Program-made: the position numbers and the translations under genes
Part shown: piece by piece, positions 15,724 to 24,498 of the stretch
Numbering within the stretch: position 1 is the first letter of the stretch
Layout: each line of letters starts with the position of its first letter
Assembly: GCA_039516895.1 (NCBI GenBank)
Contig: CP154437.1
Location: forward strand, 930,001 to 994,000
DNA: 64,000 bases
DNA from: Campylobacter coli
GTDB taxonomy: Bacteria > Campylobacterota > Campylobacteria > Campylobacterales > Campylobacteraceae
Direction: 5' to 3'
Notes under the pieces: generated by a model
What the model was told of the DNA's origin: nothing
What the model saw: the letters and a program-made list of their open reading frames with translations, nothing else
Databases searched by the model: none

Positions 15724-16992
15724 TTGCAAATTTCAGATTTAAAAAAAGAAATAATTTTAAAAAAAGGCACCTTGCATTTTGACTTTACCGCTAGTGCTTT
15801 GGCATTAAAATGTGTAGAAAAAGAAATTGCAAAAATACTACCAAGTTATGCAAATACTCATTCTGACAGCTCCTTAAACTCTTTTAAAACTCAACAAATT
15901 TACGAACAAGCACGCAAAGATATCAAAACAAGTCTTAATCTAAGTGATGAATTTGCACTTATTGCTTGTGGATCAGGCTCTAGCAGTGCTATTAAAAAAT
16001 TTCAAGAATTACTTGGAATTTATATCCCGCCACTTGTTAAAGAAAGATATTTTGAAAAGGTAGATAAAAGCACCCTACCCTTAGTTATCGTAGGGCCTTA
16101 TGAACATCATTCTAACGAACTTTCCTTCCGTGAAGGTTTGTGCGAATGTATAAGAATTCCCCTAGATAAAAAAGGAAACATAGACTTTGAAATTTTAGAA
16201 AAAGTTTTAAAAGAAAATCAACACAGAAAAATTATCGCTAGTTTTTCCCTAGCTTCAAATGTTACAGGTATATTAAGTGATTATAAACGCATTTCTAAAT
16301 TAGTGCGTAAATTTAAAGGCATAGTGGCTTTTGATGCATCAAGCTTTATCCCTTATAAAAACATAGCTTGCAAGTATTATGATGCTTTATTTATAAGCTC
16401 TCATAAACTAATCGGGGGTATAGGAGGCTCTGGTCTTTTAGCAATCAAAAAAGAACTTTGCGGAAACAAACCAAGCTTTGCCGCAGGAGGAACTGTGGGT
16501 TATGTTTCGCGCACCTCTCAATGTTATCTTTGCAATGAAGAGGCTTTAGAAGAAGGAGGGACTCCTGGAATTTTACAACTAATTCGTGCGAGCTTGGCTT
16601 TTAAAATAAAAGATGAAATAGGCATAGAAGAAATAGAAAAAAAAGAAGAAATTTTAAAAGAATACTTCTTTGAAAAACTAAAAGCTATACCTCATTTAAT
16701 CCTATATGCTAATAATATAAAAACTCGCTTACCTATCTTTGCTTTTAATATCAAAAACATTTCTCCTTTTGACTTAGCCTATGAGCTGAGTAAAAAATAC
16801 CACATAGAAACACGCGCGGGCTGTGCTTGCGCTGGTCCTTATGGGCATGATTTACTAGGCTTAAAAGATAATGAAGAATTAAAAACTAAACCAGGTTGGC
16901 TAAGAATTAGTTTACATTATACTCACGAAAAAGAAGATATTGACTATTTCTTTGAAGCACTGCAAAAAAGTATAATAAAATTGAAATTTTAA
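15724..16992 (+). CDS. Class V aminotransferase / cysteine desulfurase-like PLP enzyme (Cj0791-like)
   Basis: PLP enzyme of about 422 aa from the SufS/NifS/CsdA branch of class V aminotransferases. Visible signs are ANTHSDSSLNS near the N-terminus, GSGSSSAIKKF, GPYEHHSNE, the PLP-lysine segment SSHKLIGGIGGSG (about residue 225) and a C-terminal RAGCACAGPYGHDLL with Cys residues where desulfurases have their active-site loop. I place the start at TTG 15724, 6-7 bases after AAAGGA; another TTG at 15718 is too close to that site. The substrate is not certain: cysteine desulfuration is plausible, but Campylobacter also has a dedicated NifS for Fe-S assembly. The gene is divergent from the flgS pair. 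Confidence 0.8.
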   Translation: MQISDLKKEIILKKGTLHFDFTASALALKCVEKEIAKILPSYANTHSDSSLNSFKTQQIYEQARKDIKTSLNLSDEFALIACGSGSSSAIKKFQELLGIYIPPLVKERYFEKVDKSTLPLVIVGPYEHHSNELSFREGLCECIRIPLDKKGNIDFEILEKVLKENQHRKIIASFSLASNVTGILSDYKRISKLVRKFKGIVAFDASSFIPYKNIACKYYDALFISSHKLIGGIGGSGLLAIKKELCGNKPSFAAGGTVGYVSRTSQCYLCNEEALEEGGTPGILQLIRASLAFKIKDEIGIEEIEKKEEILKEYFFEKLKAIPHLILYANNIKTRLPIFAFNIKNISPFDLAYELSKKYHIETRAGCACAGPYGHDLLGLKDNEELKTKPGWLRISLHYTHEKEDIDYFFEALQKSIIKLKF

Positions 16993-16995
16993 TGA

Positions 16996-17072
16996 TGGCG
17001 CAGCGGACGGGGCTCGAACCCGCGACCTCCGCCGTGACAGGGCGGCATTCTAACCAGCTGAACTACCGCTGC
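16996..17072 (-). tRNA. tRNA-Asp (GTC), copy 1
   Basis: Minus-strand cloverleaf of 77 nt. The acceptor GCAGCGG pairs with CCGCTGC, then G discriminator and encoded CCA. The anticodon loop CTGTCAC gives GTC (Asp). The T-arm contains GGTTCGAGCC. It is identical to the copy at 17346-17422 and starts 4 bases from the end of the convergent aminotransferase gene. Confidence 0.95.
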
Positions 17073-17093
17073 ACCCAAGAAGTAATAATTTAA

Positions 17094-17169
17094 TGGTGGT
17101 CACTATAAGACTCGAACTTATGACATCCACCTTGTAAGGGTGGCGCTCTACCAACTGAGCTAAGCGACC
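17094..17169 (-). tRNA. tRNA-Val (TAC), copy 1
   Basis: Minus-strand cloverleaf of 76 nt. The acceptor GGTCGCT pairs with AGTGACC (one G-U), with ACCA encoded. The anticodon loop CTTACAA gives TAC (Val), and the T-loop contains GTTCGAGTC. It is identical to the copy at 17444-17519. Confidence 0.95.
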
Positions 17170-17177
17170 TTAATTTT

Positions 17178-17253
17178 TGGCGACCCCTAGAGGATTTGAA
17201 CCTCTGTTTCCACACAGAGAGAGTGTTGTCCTGGGCCACTAGACGAAAGGGTC
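17178..17253 (-). tRNA. tRNA-Glu-like gene with an atypical anticodon arm
   Basis: The acceptor GACCCTT/AGGGGTC, D-arm GTCTAGTGGCCCAGGAC and T-arm AGAGG/CCTCT fit tRNA-Glu, with GCCA at the 3' end. By alignment to bacterial tRNA-Glu the anticodon loop reads CTCTCTG, giving CTC. However, the anticodon stem ACACT/TGTGG has an A-G and a T-T mismatch, and the base after the anticodon is T rather than A. The usual bacterial gene has TTC in CTTTCAC. It is present only in the first array copy. It may be a degenerate gene, a minor Glu-CTC tRNA, or a local assembly error. Confidence 0.6.
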
Positions 17254-17266
17254 TAAACCCGATAAG

Positions 17267-17342
17267 TGGTGTCCCGTGTTGGATTCGAACCAACGGCCCC
17301 CTCCTTAAAAGGGAGATGCTCTACCGGCTGAGCTAACGAGAC
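17267..17342 (-). tRNA. tRNA-Lys (TTT), copy 1
   Basis: Minus-strand cloverleaf of 76 nt. The acceptor GTCTCGT pairs with ACGGGAC, with ACCA encoded. The anticodon loop CTTTTAA gives TTT (Lys), and the T-loop is GGTTCGAATCC. It is identical to the copy at 17532-17607. Confidence 0.95.
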
Positions 17343-17345
17343 AGA

Positions 17346-17422
17346 TGGCGCAGCGGACGGGGCTCGAACCCGCGACCTCCGCCGTGACAGGGCGGCATTC
17401 TAACCAGCTGAACTACCGCTGC
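17346..17422 (-). tRNA. tRNA-Asp (GTC), copy 2
   Basis: Exact second copy of the tRNA-Asp gene, displaced by 350 bases, with the same GTC anticodon and encoded CCA. Only 3 bases separate it from the upstream tRNA-Lys copy. Confidence 0.95.
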
Positions 17423-17443
17423 ACCCAAGAAGTAATAATTTAA

Positions 17444-17519
17444 TGGTGGTCACTATAAGACTCGAACTTATGACATCCACCTTGTAAGGGTGGCGCTCTA
17501 CCAACTGAGCTAAGCGACC
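17444..17519 (-). tRNA. tRNA-Val (TAC), copy 2
   Basis: Exact second copy of tRNA-Val, displaced by 350 bases. The spacer to tRNA-Asp is also identical to that in the first array. Confidence 0.95.
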
Positions 17520-17531
17520 TTAAAAAATAAG

Positions 17532-17607
17532 TGGTGTCCCGTGTTGGATTCGAACCAACGGCCCCCTCCTTAAAAGGGAGATGCTCTACCGGCTGAGCTA
17601 ACGAGAC
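17532..17607 (-). tRNA. tRNA-Lys (TTT), copy 2
   Basis: Exact second copy of tRNA-Lys, first in the minus-strand transcription order. A CATAAT-like element at about 17628-17633 on the minus strand could be the promoter of the whole array. Here Lys follows Val directly, without the Glu gene seen in the other array. Confidence 0.95.
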
Positions 17608-17668
17608 ATTTTTTAAATGAAAATGTGATTATGCCAAAATATATACCAATTTGTCAAGGAAATTTAGC

Positions 17669-18454
17669 CTATTTTTGATATTTTCTTTCCAAATAGCGCG
17701 AAAATATACCTATGGGCAAGGTTAAAATAAGATATGCAAAGGCCAAAACGATATATCCTTCCAAGGTTGCAAAGATATACGAATTTACCTCTTGTATGCT
17801 TTGAGTAAGCTCATTAAGCGCAATCACGCTTAGTAAAGAACTATCTTTAATAAGATTGGCAAGTTGCCCACTAATAGGAGCTAAAATATTTTTAATAGCT
17901 TGAGGAAAAATGATATATAAAAAAATTTGCCTCTCACTAAGTCCTAAGGCTCTAGCACTTTCTATTTGAATGATAGGCACACTTAAAACGCCTGCTCTAA
18001 AAATTTCAGATAAATAAGCCGCTGAAAACATTGAAAGGATAAATATCCCTACAACATAGCGATCGTCAAATCCTAAACTATTTGCAATGATATAAAAAAC
18101 CAAAAGTACTTGCACAAGTAAAGGAGTTCCACGGATAAGCTCTACATATAAAGTAGCAAAAAATCTCAAAATAATAATCTTACTCAAAGAAAAAAAGCAA
18201 ATTACAACCCCTAAAATTATGCTACACATTAAAGCAAAAAAACTAACAGATAAGGTTTGAAAAAAACCATAGATAATTTTATTTTTATATTCTAATAAAG
18301 AAGTAAAATCAAAATGATAAGCGCTCACACTAAAGCTAAAATAAAAAAATAAGCTTAAGATAAAAATCAAAATTAAAGCATTAAAAAATATCACTTTTTT
18401 AGAAAGTGGTTTTTGGATTTTGAAATTTTTACATTTTTGTATAAATAAAGACAA
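17669..18454 (-). CDS. Polar amino-acid ABC transporter permease (Cj0940-like)
   Basis: Inner-membrane permease of 261 aa from the His/Glu/Gln/Arg/opine family. Several hydrophobic helices are visible. The EAA loop, which docks the ATPase, reads EIFRAGVLSVPIIQIESARALGLS..FPQAIKNILAPI (about residues 150-195). The N-terminal extension is basic (FIQKCKNFKIQKPLSKK). The start is TTG at 18454, six bases after AAGGAG. No ATPase or binding-protein gene is adjacent, so it must pair with components elsewhere. The substrate (glutamine or glutamate likely) is not determined. Confidence 0.85.
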   Translation of the reverse strand: MSLFIQKCKNFKIQKPLSKKVIFFNALILIFILSLFFYFSFSVSAYHFDFTSLLEYKNKIIYGFFQTLSVSFFALMCSIILGVVICFFSLSKIIILRFFATLYVELIRGTPLLVQVLLVFYIIANSLGFDDRYVVGIFILSMFSAAYLSEIFRAGVLSVPIIQIESARALGLSERQIFLYIIFPQAIKNILAPISGQLANLIKDSSLLSVIALNELTQSIQEVNSYIFATLEGYIVLAFAYLILTLPIGIFSRYLERKYQK

Positions 18455-18578
18455 GTTTTCTCCTTTTTATTGTAGATATTTTAGCCAAAGTCTAATTAAA
18501 TTTAATTAAGCTCTAATTTTAAAATTTTTTATAAGTTAAACTTAACTATGATTATAAAAACAAAATAAGGAAACTAAA

Positions 18579-18956
18579 ATGTTGATTTTAGGACACTATT
18601 TATTAACACAAAATTCGAATTTTTGCTTTATTAATGAAAGCAAAAAACTAAAAAAAGATCAAATTTCTTGCTTTTTATACAATGAAGAAATCATCCAAAA
18701 TGCAAAAAATGAAAATTTGGATTTTGCTATTTTGATACAAGATAAAAATGAAATTTTTCTAAGCAATGCTTTAGGGGCTAAATTTTTACTTTTTGATGAT
18801 GAAAATTTAGCTCGTTTTGCTTCTGAAGTAGCAGAATTTTATCTCTTTGATAGTAAAATTTTACTCCTAGTAGAAAATTTACACAAGCTTGAAAAAGCTT
18901 ATGAATTAAGACTTGATGGAGTGATTTTAAAAAGTCTGATACAAGATTATCATTAA
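18579..18956 (+). CDS. Conserved hypothetical protein (Cj0939-like)
   Basis: A 125-aa soluble protein beginning MLILGHYLLTQNSNFCF with an AAGGAA ribosome-binding site. It has alternating beta/alpha character (FAILIQDKNEIFLSNALGAKFLLFDDENL..DGVILKSLIQ), as in small Rossmann-like or receiver-like folds, but no catalytic motif. No signal peptide or transmembrane segment is seen. It is divergent from the permease and convergent with the CreD gene. From memory the same gene occurs in C. jejuni near secA. Function unknown. Confidence 0.7.
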   Translation: MLILGHYLLTQNSNFCFINESKKLKKDQISCFLYNEEIIQNAKNENLDFAILIQDKNEIFLSNALGAKFLLFDDENLARFASEVAEFYLFDSKILLLVENLHKLEKAYELRLDGVILKSLIQDYH

Positions 18957-18983
18957 GAAAAAATCATCCTTGATGATAATCTT
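18943..18983. terminator. Bidirectional hairpin between convergent genes
   Basis: Arms AAGATTATCAT (18943-18953) and ATGATAATCTT (18973-18983) are perfectly complementary over 11 bp, with T-rich sequence after the right arm and T-rich sequence on the minus strand. The arms include the 3' coding ends of both convergent genes. Confidence 0.5.
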
Positions 18984-20094
18984 TATTTAAATTTCTAGTA
19001 AAATACATAGCTGCATAAATTCCAAACATAGCTATAAAGGTTCCTATCAATAATGCATATTCATCTTGCTTTAACATAATAAACAAGCATAAATATAAAA
19101 TAAATAAAATCGTAGCCATTACTATAGCAAAACGCTTTTGCCCCATGATACTTAAAGTGTAAAGTGATAAAGGTATAATTATAGCCAAGCTTGAAAAAAG
19201 ATAAGCAAAATTAAATCCTACGCGCTCGCTAAAACTTAAAAGCATAAGATAAAATACTATCAAGCTTGCTCCTAAAATCGCATATTGAAGCAAAATAACA
19301 TTTTTCTTTGAGGCAAGCTCACATAAAAACAATACCAAGAAGGTTAAAATAATAAATAAATATCCATATTTTATCATACGATCAATCAAGCGATAATCAT
19401 CCACCCCTTGATAAAATTCAACGCTTAATCTTTTTTTCTCGACTTTATCATCTAAAATACTATTTTCAAATTCATAAAAAGCACTAAAACCTTTTTTATC
19501 AACAGAATAATCATTAGGTAAAGCATATTCAAAAGAAGGATTTGTGGCATTTGAGTTTATATGTATGATATTTTCTTTAGCTTGTAGATTAGCATCAAAA
19601 GAACCATAACCTTTTAATTGCAAAGTTCCACTTACCCATAATATATCTTCTAAGACATTAAATTGCAAATTCCTTAATTTTCCTTTAAAAAATTGGATAG
19701 AATTTTCATCAAAATTGCTTAAATTTTCTATATTAAAGCTTGCATTAAAATCTACAAAAGCAGTATAAAGTGGAATTTTATAAATACCCTTAGTACGTTC
19801 TTGATATTTTAAATCCACCCAAAGTTCTAATTTATTAGGCAAAATTTTCTCATTTAAACTTGGCGTATAAAACTCATCACTACCCCAAGCTTTTCCCATC
19901 AATGAAACAACATTTTGCGCACTATATTTTCTATCTTCCACTAAAGTTTTTAACATCAATAAAGGAATAAGCAAAGCTATGCTTATAATAAAAATCAAAA
20001 CACCTTTTAAAGTAAGAGATTTTAGTCTTTGATTTCTAGCATATTCTTGCATGAATTTATTTTCGTCAAATTTTTGTTCCATTTTTTTATTCAT
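18964..20094 (-). CDS. creD: CreD-family inner membrane protein
   Basis: A 376-aa integral membrane protein resembling CreD (Cet): an N-terminal helix (about 29-49), a large periplasmic domain containing ELWVDLKYQERTKGIYKIPLYTA, then VDDYRLIDRMIKYGYLFIILTFLVLFLCEL and further helices ending EYALLIGTFIAMFGIYAAMYFTRNL. In E. coli CreD is regulated by CreBC and affects envelope integrity. No creBC genes are nearby here. It is somewhat shorter than enteric CreD (about 450 aa). The gene overlaps the upstream permease gene by 8 bases, so both belong to one operon with secA. The family call is strong, the role in this organism unknown. Confidence 0.78.
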   Translation of the reverse strand: MNKKMEQKFDENKFMQEYARNQRLKSLTLKGVLIFIISIALLIPLLMLKTLVEDRKYSAQNVVSLMGKAWGSDEFYTPSLNEKILPNKLELWVDLKYQERTKGIYKIPLYTAFVDFNASFNIENLSNFDENSIQFFKGKLRNLQFNVLEDILWVSGTLQLKGYGSFDANLQAKENIIHINSNATNPSFEYALPNDYSVDKKGFSAFYEFENSILDDKVEKKRLSVEFYQGVDDYRLIDRMIKYGYLFIILTFLVLFLCELASKKNVILLQYAILGASLIVFYLMLLSFSERVGFNFAYLFSSLAIIIPLSLYTLSIMGQKRFAIVMATILFILYLCLFIMLKQDEYALLIGTFIAMFGIYAAMYFTRNLNKDYHQG

Positions 20095-21292
20095 TTCTTA
20101 AAGTATCTAAAACATTGATTTGTGTTGCTTTTTTAGCAGGATAATAAGAAGATAAAGCAATGATTATCAAAGCACCCACCAAGGTTAAAGAAAAATCCAT
20201 CACAGATAAATCAAGCGGTAATTTACTCGTACCATAAACATCTGCAGGCAAGGTAATAATATCAAAATTTCCTAAAAGCCACAAAGCAAAAAATGCAAGT
20301 ATGATTCCTATGATCATACCGCCACCACCTATTAGCATGCCTAAGGCAAAAAAGCTTTTCTTTATTTCCAATTTACTTGCACCTAAGGCAAGCAAAAGTG
20401 CGATTTCAGCACGACGATTCATCACTATCATCAGTAAAGAACTCACTATATTTAAACTTGCCACCAAAATAATAAGCATTAAAACTATAAAAAGTGCTCT
20501 TTTTTCAAGCTTAAGAGCAGAAAAGAAGTTTTGATTTTGCTCCCACCAGCCTACAACGGCATAATCACTTTTTAGGTAGGATTTAAGTTTTTCTACATCT
20601 TTAAATGCATTTTCACTATAAACATGCACACCATCATAACTTTGCTGATTGCTGATACCAAGTACTTTTCGAAGCGCATTTACATCCGTATACATATAAG
20701 CTTTATCATAAAATATAAGCCCTGAAGTAAAACGCGCTTTCACATCAAAGCGTTTAGCTTGCGGAACTAAAGAAAATCCACTGGGACTAAGATTTGAAAA
20801 GATAAGTGAAAGTTTGTCGTTTTTATGTAAGTTAAGTTCATCTGCAAGCACCGAACCCACAAGTATATCAAAACCACTTAAATTCTCATCTTTTAAAGCT
20901 TTAGCCACCACTTCATTGATTTTAATTTCATCATTGAAATTCACACCAAAAAGGACGCCTCCTTCAAAGCGATTATCTGCTTTTGCTACAACTTGAGTGC
21001 TAATATACGGACTAAAAAGCAAATGGGGAAATTCTCTTTTAAGCTCTTTTACCAAATCTTCATCCATAGGAGAATAAAATTTTGGCACTATGGTAATAGG
21101 ATAATTCATCACAAAAAAACGCTTTTCAAATTCTTTATCAAAGCCATTCATGATAGCCATTGCCACAAGCAAAACACAAAGTCCTACACAAACCCCTAAA
21201 AAAGCCAAAAGCATAGAGAGATTGATAAAGGGTTGCTCTTTATCAAATCTTAAGTATTTAAAAAGTAGATATTTTAAAACGCTTTTTTTCAA
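20087..21292 (-). CDS. FtsX-like permease, LolC/LolE type (Cj0941-like)
   Basis: A 401-aa inner-membrane protein with an N-terminal helix (about 24-48), a MacB-like periplasmic domain and three C-terminal helices of the FtsX type ([35 protein letters not shown] near 270-305). This is the LolC/LolE layout for releasing lipoproteins from the inner membrane to LolA. lolA lies on the other side of secA, which supports that role. Campylobacter is thought to use a single LolC/E-type permease, with the ATPase encoded elsewhere. Its start overlaps the secA stop by 4 bases. I leave the symbol open because C, E and F types are hard to tell apart by eye. Confidence 0.82.
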   Translation of the reverse strand: MKKSVLKYLLFKYLRFDKEQPFINLSMLLAFLGVCVGLCVLLVAMAIMNGFDKEFEKRFFVMNYPITIVPKFYSPMDEDLVKELKREFPHLLFSPYISTQVVAKADNRFEGGVLFGVNFNDEIKINEVVAKALKDENLSGFDILVGSVLADELNLHKNDKLSLIFSNLSPSGFSLVPQAKRFDVKARFTSGLIFYDKAYMYTDVNALRKVLGISNQQSYDGVHVYSENAFKDVEKLKSYLKSDYAVVGWWEQNQNFFSALKLEKRALFIVLMLIILVASLNIVSSLLMIVMNRRAEIALLLALGASKLEIKKSFFALGMLIGGGGMIIGIILAFFALWLLGNFDIITLPADVYGTSKLPLDLSVMDFSLTLVGALIIIALSSYYPAKKATQINVLDTLRNE

Positions 21293-23877
21293 GCTAAAAT
21301 TCCTTGTTTAGGCCCGCTTTTTCCATGGCATTCTTTAAATTTTTTACCGCTTCCGCAAGGGCAAGGAGCATTGCGTGGAACTTTTTTAAATTCAGCCTCG
21401 CCTAAATTATCCTCACTAGCACCCATTTCCACCGATTTTTCAAATAAAGCTTCATTTTCTTGATTTGCTTTTTCTTCTAAATTCTGCGCTTCTTCTTGGC
21501 TAAATTTCACGCTAAAAAGCAACTTAATGCTATCAAATTTGATACGATTAACAAGCTCTAAAAAAAGATTATAACTTTCTTTTTTGTATTCCACTAAAGG
21601 ATCTTTTTGATTGTATCCGCGAAGTCCTATACCTGTTTTTAAAATATCCATTTGATACAAATGCTCACGCCAAGCATTATCCAAAACTTGTAAATACAAA
21701 ATACGTTCTATATGATGAAGTTGCTTAGAATCTAATTTTGACATTTTTTCATCGTATGATTTTTCTAAAACTTCACTTAATTTTTCTTGCATTTCAATCA
21801 AGCTAAGATTTTCAAAATCACTTTGCTTGAGTTCAACAGAACATTCATCTAAAATTTTAGCTTTTAAATTTTCAAAATTTAAATCCGCTCCACTTTCTTC
21901 AATCATAAAATCATTCATAATATAAGCGCTATATTCTGCAATATTTTGTGAAATTTTAGTTTTAATATCATATTCTTCATCTAAAAGTTCATTACGGTAA
22001 CGATAGATAGTCTTTCTTTGTTCATTGGCCACATCATCGTATTCGAGCAAATGTTTTCTACTTTCAAAATGCAAGCTTTCAACCTTTTTTTGCGCATTTT
22101 CAACTGCTCTTGTTACAATCCTTGATTCTATATGTTCACCCTCTTGTATCCCTAAGCGATCCATAATATTTTTGATACGATCTCCGCCAAAAATTCTTAA
22201 AAGATTGTCTTCCAAACTCAAATAAAAACGGCTAATACCTGGATCACCCTGTCTTCCGGCACGACCGCGAAGTTGATTATCAATCCTACGGCTTTCATGT
22301 CTTTCTGTACCGATGATATAAAGTCCGCCTAAAGCCCTTATCTCATCATCGATTTTTATATCCACGCCACGACCTGCCATATTTGTAGCGATAGTCACTG
22401 CACCTTTTTTACCCGCATCTTGGATAATTAAAGCTTCTTGCTCGTGATTTTTAGCATTTAAAACATGATGAGGAATTTTTTCTTTTACAAGCATATTGTG
22501 AAAAACTTCACTTCTTTCAATGCTCGCAGTTCCTACAAGTACAGGCTGACCTTTAGCATTTGCTTTTTTGATTTCTTCGATTACAGCTTTAAATTTTTCA
22601 TTTTGAGTTTTATAAATCAAATCGTCTTTATCCTGTCTTTTAATAGGAATATTTGTAGGTATAGAAACAACATCCAAGCTGTAAATTTGAGAAAATTCAG
22701 TCGCTTCAGTTTGTGCTGTTCCTGTCATACCAGCTAATTTTTCATACATTCTAAAATAATTTTGAAATGTAATATCAGCTAAAGTCTGACTTTCTTCTTG
22801 AATTTTTACATTTTCCTTAGCCTCTAAAGCTTGATGAAGTCCTTCGCTAAATCGACGCCCCTCGCTTAAACGACCTGTAAATTCATCGACGATGATTACT
22901 TCGTTATTTCTTAAAACATAATGCACATCTTTTTCAAAAAGATTGTGTGCTTTTAAAGCTTGATCAAGCTGATGAGCTAAGATGGCATTATCAAGGCTGT
23001 ATAAATTTTCTACACCAAATAATTTTTCAGCCTTAGCAATTCCTGCTTCTGTGATTAAGATATTGCGATTTTTTTCATCCACTATAAAATCACCTTCAGG
23101 CTTAGCAGGAGGTAAAACTGCCTCACCTCTTTGCATTTGCTTAGCTACTTCATTTGCTTTGATATAACCATCTAAAGTACGATTTGTAGGGCCACTGATG
23201 ATAAGTGGAGTTCTTGCTTCATCAATTAAAATGCTATCTACTTCATCCACGATAACAAAATGATGTTCTCTTTGCACCTTTTCAGCCTTTGAAAATTTCA
23301 TATTATCGCGCAAATAATCAAAGCCAAATTCATTATTTGTCCCATAAGTAATATCACAATCATAGGCTTTTTTATGCTCTAAATCACTATTTTGAGATGA
23401 AAGAATCACGCCTACGCTAAAGCCTAGGAAATTATAAATTGCGCTCATTTGTTCGGCATCTCTTTTAGCCAAATAATCATTGACTGTAACTACATGCACA
23501 CCTTTTCCATTCATAGCATTTAGCACAACAGGCAAGGTTGCCACAAGAGTTTTACCCTCCCCTGTTTTCATTTCTGCGATCTTTCCCTCATGCAAAACCA
23601 TACCGCCGATTAACTGCACATCAAAATGGCGCATATTTAAAGTTCTTTTTCCTACTTCTCTAACTATGGCAAAAACATCATTTAAAATATCATTTTCTTT
23701 TTTTTCTCCGCTTAGAATTTGCTCTTTAAATTTTCCAAATTCAGCCTTTAATTCATCATCACTTAAATTTTGATATTTACTCTCAAGAGCATTTATTTGT
23801 GCTACTCGTTTAAGATACTTTTTTACCTCACGATCATTTTTTGTCCCAAATACGGCTTTTAAGGTATTTAAAAACAT
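21289..23877 (-). CDS. secA: Preprotein translocase ATPase SecA
   Basis: Motor ATPase of the Sec pathway, 862 aa, acting at the inner membrane with SecYEG. Visible are Walker A MKTGEGKT (about residue 103), Walker [13 protein letters not shown] (about 209), the [10 protein letters not shown] helicase motif, the SecA scaffold and the C-terminal zinc motif [15 protein letters not shown] that binds SecB-like partners or lipid. It is full length. A minus-strand TATAAT lies about 36 bases upstream. The downstream overlap with the Lol permease, and lolA divergently upstream, groups Sec export and lipoprotein sorting. Confidence 0.98.
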   Translation of the reverse strand: MFLNTLKAVFGTKNDREVKKYLKRVAQINALESKYQNLSDDELKAEFGKFKEQILSGEKKENDILNDVFAIVREVGKRTLNMRHFDVQLIGGMVLHEGKIAEMKTGEGKTLVATLPVVLNAMNGKGVHVVTVNDYLAKRDAEQMSAIYNFLGFSVGVILSSQNSDLEHKKAYDCDITYGTNNEFGFDYLRDNMKFSKAEKVQREHHFVIVDEVDSILIDEARTPLIISGPTNRTLDGYIKANEVAKQMQRGEAVLPPAKPEGDFIVDEKNRNILITEAGIAKAEKLFGVENLYSLDNAILAHQLDQALKAHNLFEKDVHYVLRNNEVIIVDEFTGRLSEGRRFSEGLHQALEAKENVKIQEESQTLADITFQNYFRMYEKLAGMTGTAQTEATEFSQIYSLDVVSIPTNIPIKRQDKDDLIYKTQNEKFKAVIEEIKKANAKGQPVLVGTASIERSEVFHNMLVKEKIPHHVLNAKNHEQEALIIQDAGKKGAVTIATNMAGRGVDIKIDDEIRALGGLYIIGTERHESRRIDNQLRGRAGRQGDPGISRFYLSLEDNLLRIFGGDRIKNIMDRLGIQEGEHIESRIVTRAVENAQKKVESLHFESRKHLLEYDDVANEQRKTIYRYRNELLDEEYDIKTKISQNIAEYSAYIMNDFMIEESGADLNFENLKAKILDECSVELKQSDFENLSLIEMQEKLSEVLEKSYDEKMSKLDSKQLHHIERILYLQVLDNAWREHLYQMDILKTGIGLRGYNQKDPLVEYKKESYNLFLELVNRIKFDSIKLLFSVKFSQEEAQNLEEKANQENEALFEKSVEMGASEDNLGEAEFKKVPRNAPCPCGSGKKFKECHGKSGPKQGILA

Positions 23878-23912
23878 TTTTAAACCTCTTTTGATATTTT
23901 TTTCAAGCTATG

Positions 23913-23918
23913 ATTATA
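23913..23918 (-). promoter_or_regulatory. -10 element for secA
   Basis: Minus-strand TATAAT in the short divergent gap between secA and lolA, about 36 bases from the secA ATG. Confidence 0.5.
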
Positions 23919-23985
23919 ACGATTATTTAATTAAAATTAGCTAGAATGTTATAAAAATTCCAAAATAAATTTAGAAGGCAAGCGT

Positions 23986-24495
23986 ATGAAAAAAATATTT
24001 TGTTTATTTTTCTTTTGTTTAAGTCATATTTTAGCTATTGATCTTAATTTTAATACCTATTCTAGTAATTTCACGCAGTCAGTAAAATCAAAAGATTCAA
24101 CCCTTTCATACTCAGGGCATTTTATTTTAAGTCAAGAACAAGCTTATTGGAGCTATGACACTCCAAGCAAAAAAGAAATATATATTAATAAAAATCAAAT
24201 TGTTTTAGTAGAACATGATTTAGAACAAGTTGTCTTTTCGCGTCTTGATAATATCCCTAATCTTAATGAAATTTTTAAAAAAGCAAAACATTTAAACGAC
24301 AATCAACTGATCGCAAAATATGAAAATATAAATTATACTATCACACTCAAAGATAATGAAATTCAAAGCATTGCTTATAAGGACGAATTTGAAAACGATA
24401 TTTTAATCACTCTAAATCATCAAATCAAAAACCCTGCTGTCAATCCTGAAGTTTTTAAAGCCAAATTTCCTAATCATTACGATATGATTCGATAA
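23986..24495 (+). CDS. lolA: Outer-membrane lipoprotein carrier protein LolA
   Basis: Periplasmic chaperone of 169 aa that carries lipoproteins from the inner to the outer membrane. An N-terminal signal peptide (KKIFCLFFFCLSHILA) precedes a beta-rich mature part: FNTYSSNFTQSV, GHFILSQEQAYWSYDTPSKKEIYINKNQIVL and QIKNPAVNPEVFKAKFP are typical of LolA. Slightly short for the family but complete. AGAAGG precedes the start. It is divergent from secA and convergent with the next gene across only 3 bases. Confidence 0.88.
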   Translation: MKKIFCLFFFCLSHILAIDLNFNTYSSNFTQSVKSKDSTLSYSGHFILSQEQAYWSYDTPSKKEIYINKNQIVLVEHDLEQVVFSRLDNIPNLNEIFKKAKHLNDNQLIAKYENINYTITLKDNEIQSIAYKDEFENDILITLNHQIKNPAVNPEVFKAKFPNHYDMIR

Positions 24496-24498
24496 GAT

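Larger units (their letters stand above)
16994..17608. repeat. Duplicated tRNA array
   Basis: The 180 bases 16994-17173 (Asp-Val) recur exactly at 17344-17523, and 17262-17343 (Lys) recurs at 17527-17608. The arrays differ only by the Glu-like gene and its spacers. This is either an unequal-crossover duplication or two formerly separate arrays brought together by recombination. Confidence 0.9.

Noticed and set aside
17090-17293. Open frame of 67 codons across the tRNA array
   Set aside because: It is made entirely of tRNA genes and their spacers.
16994-17608. Repeats considered as a CRISPR array
   Set aside because: The repeat units are full tRNA genes with cloverleaf structure, not short repeats with unique spacers.
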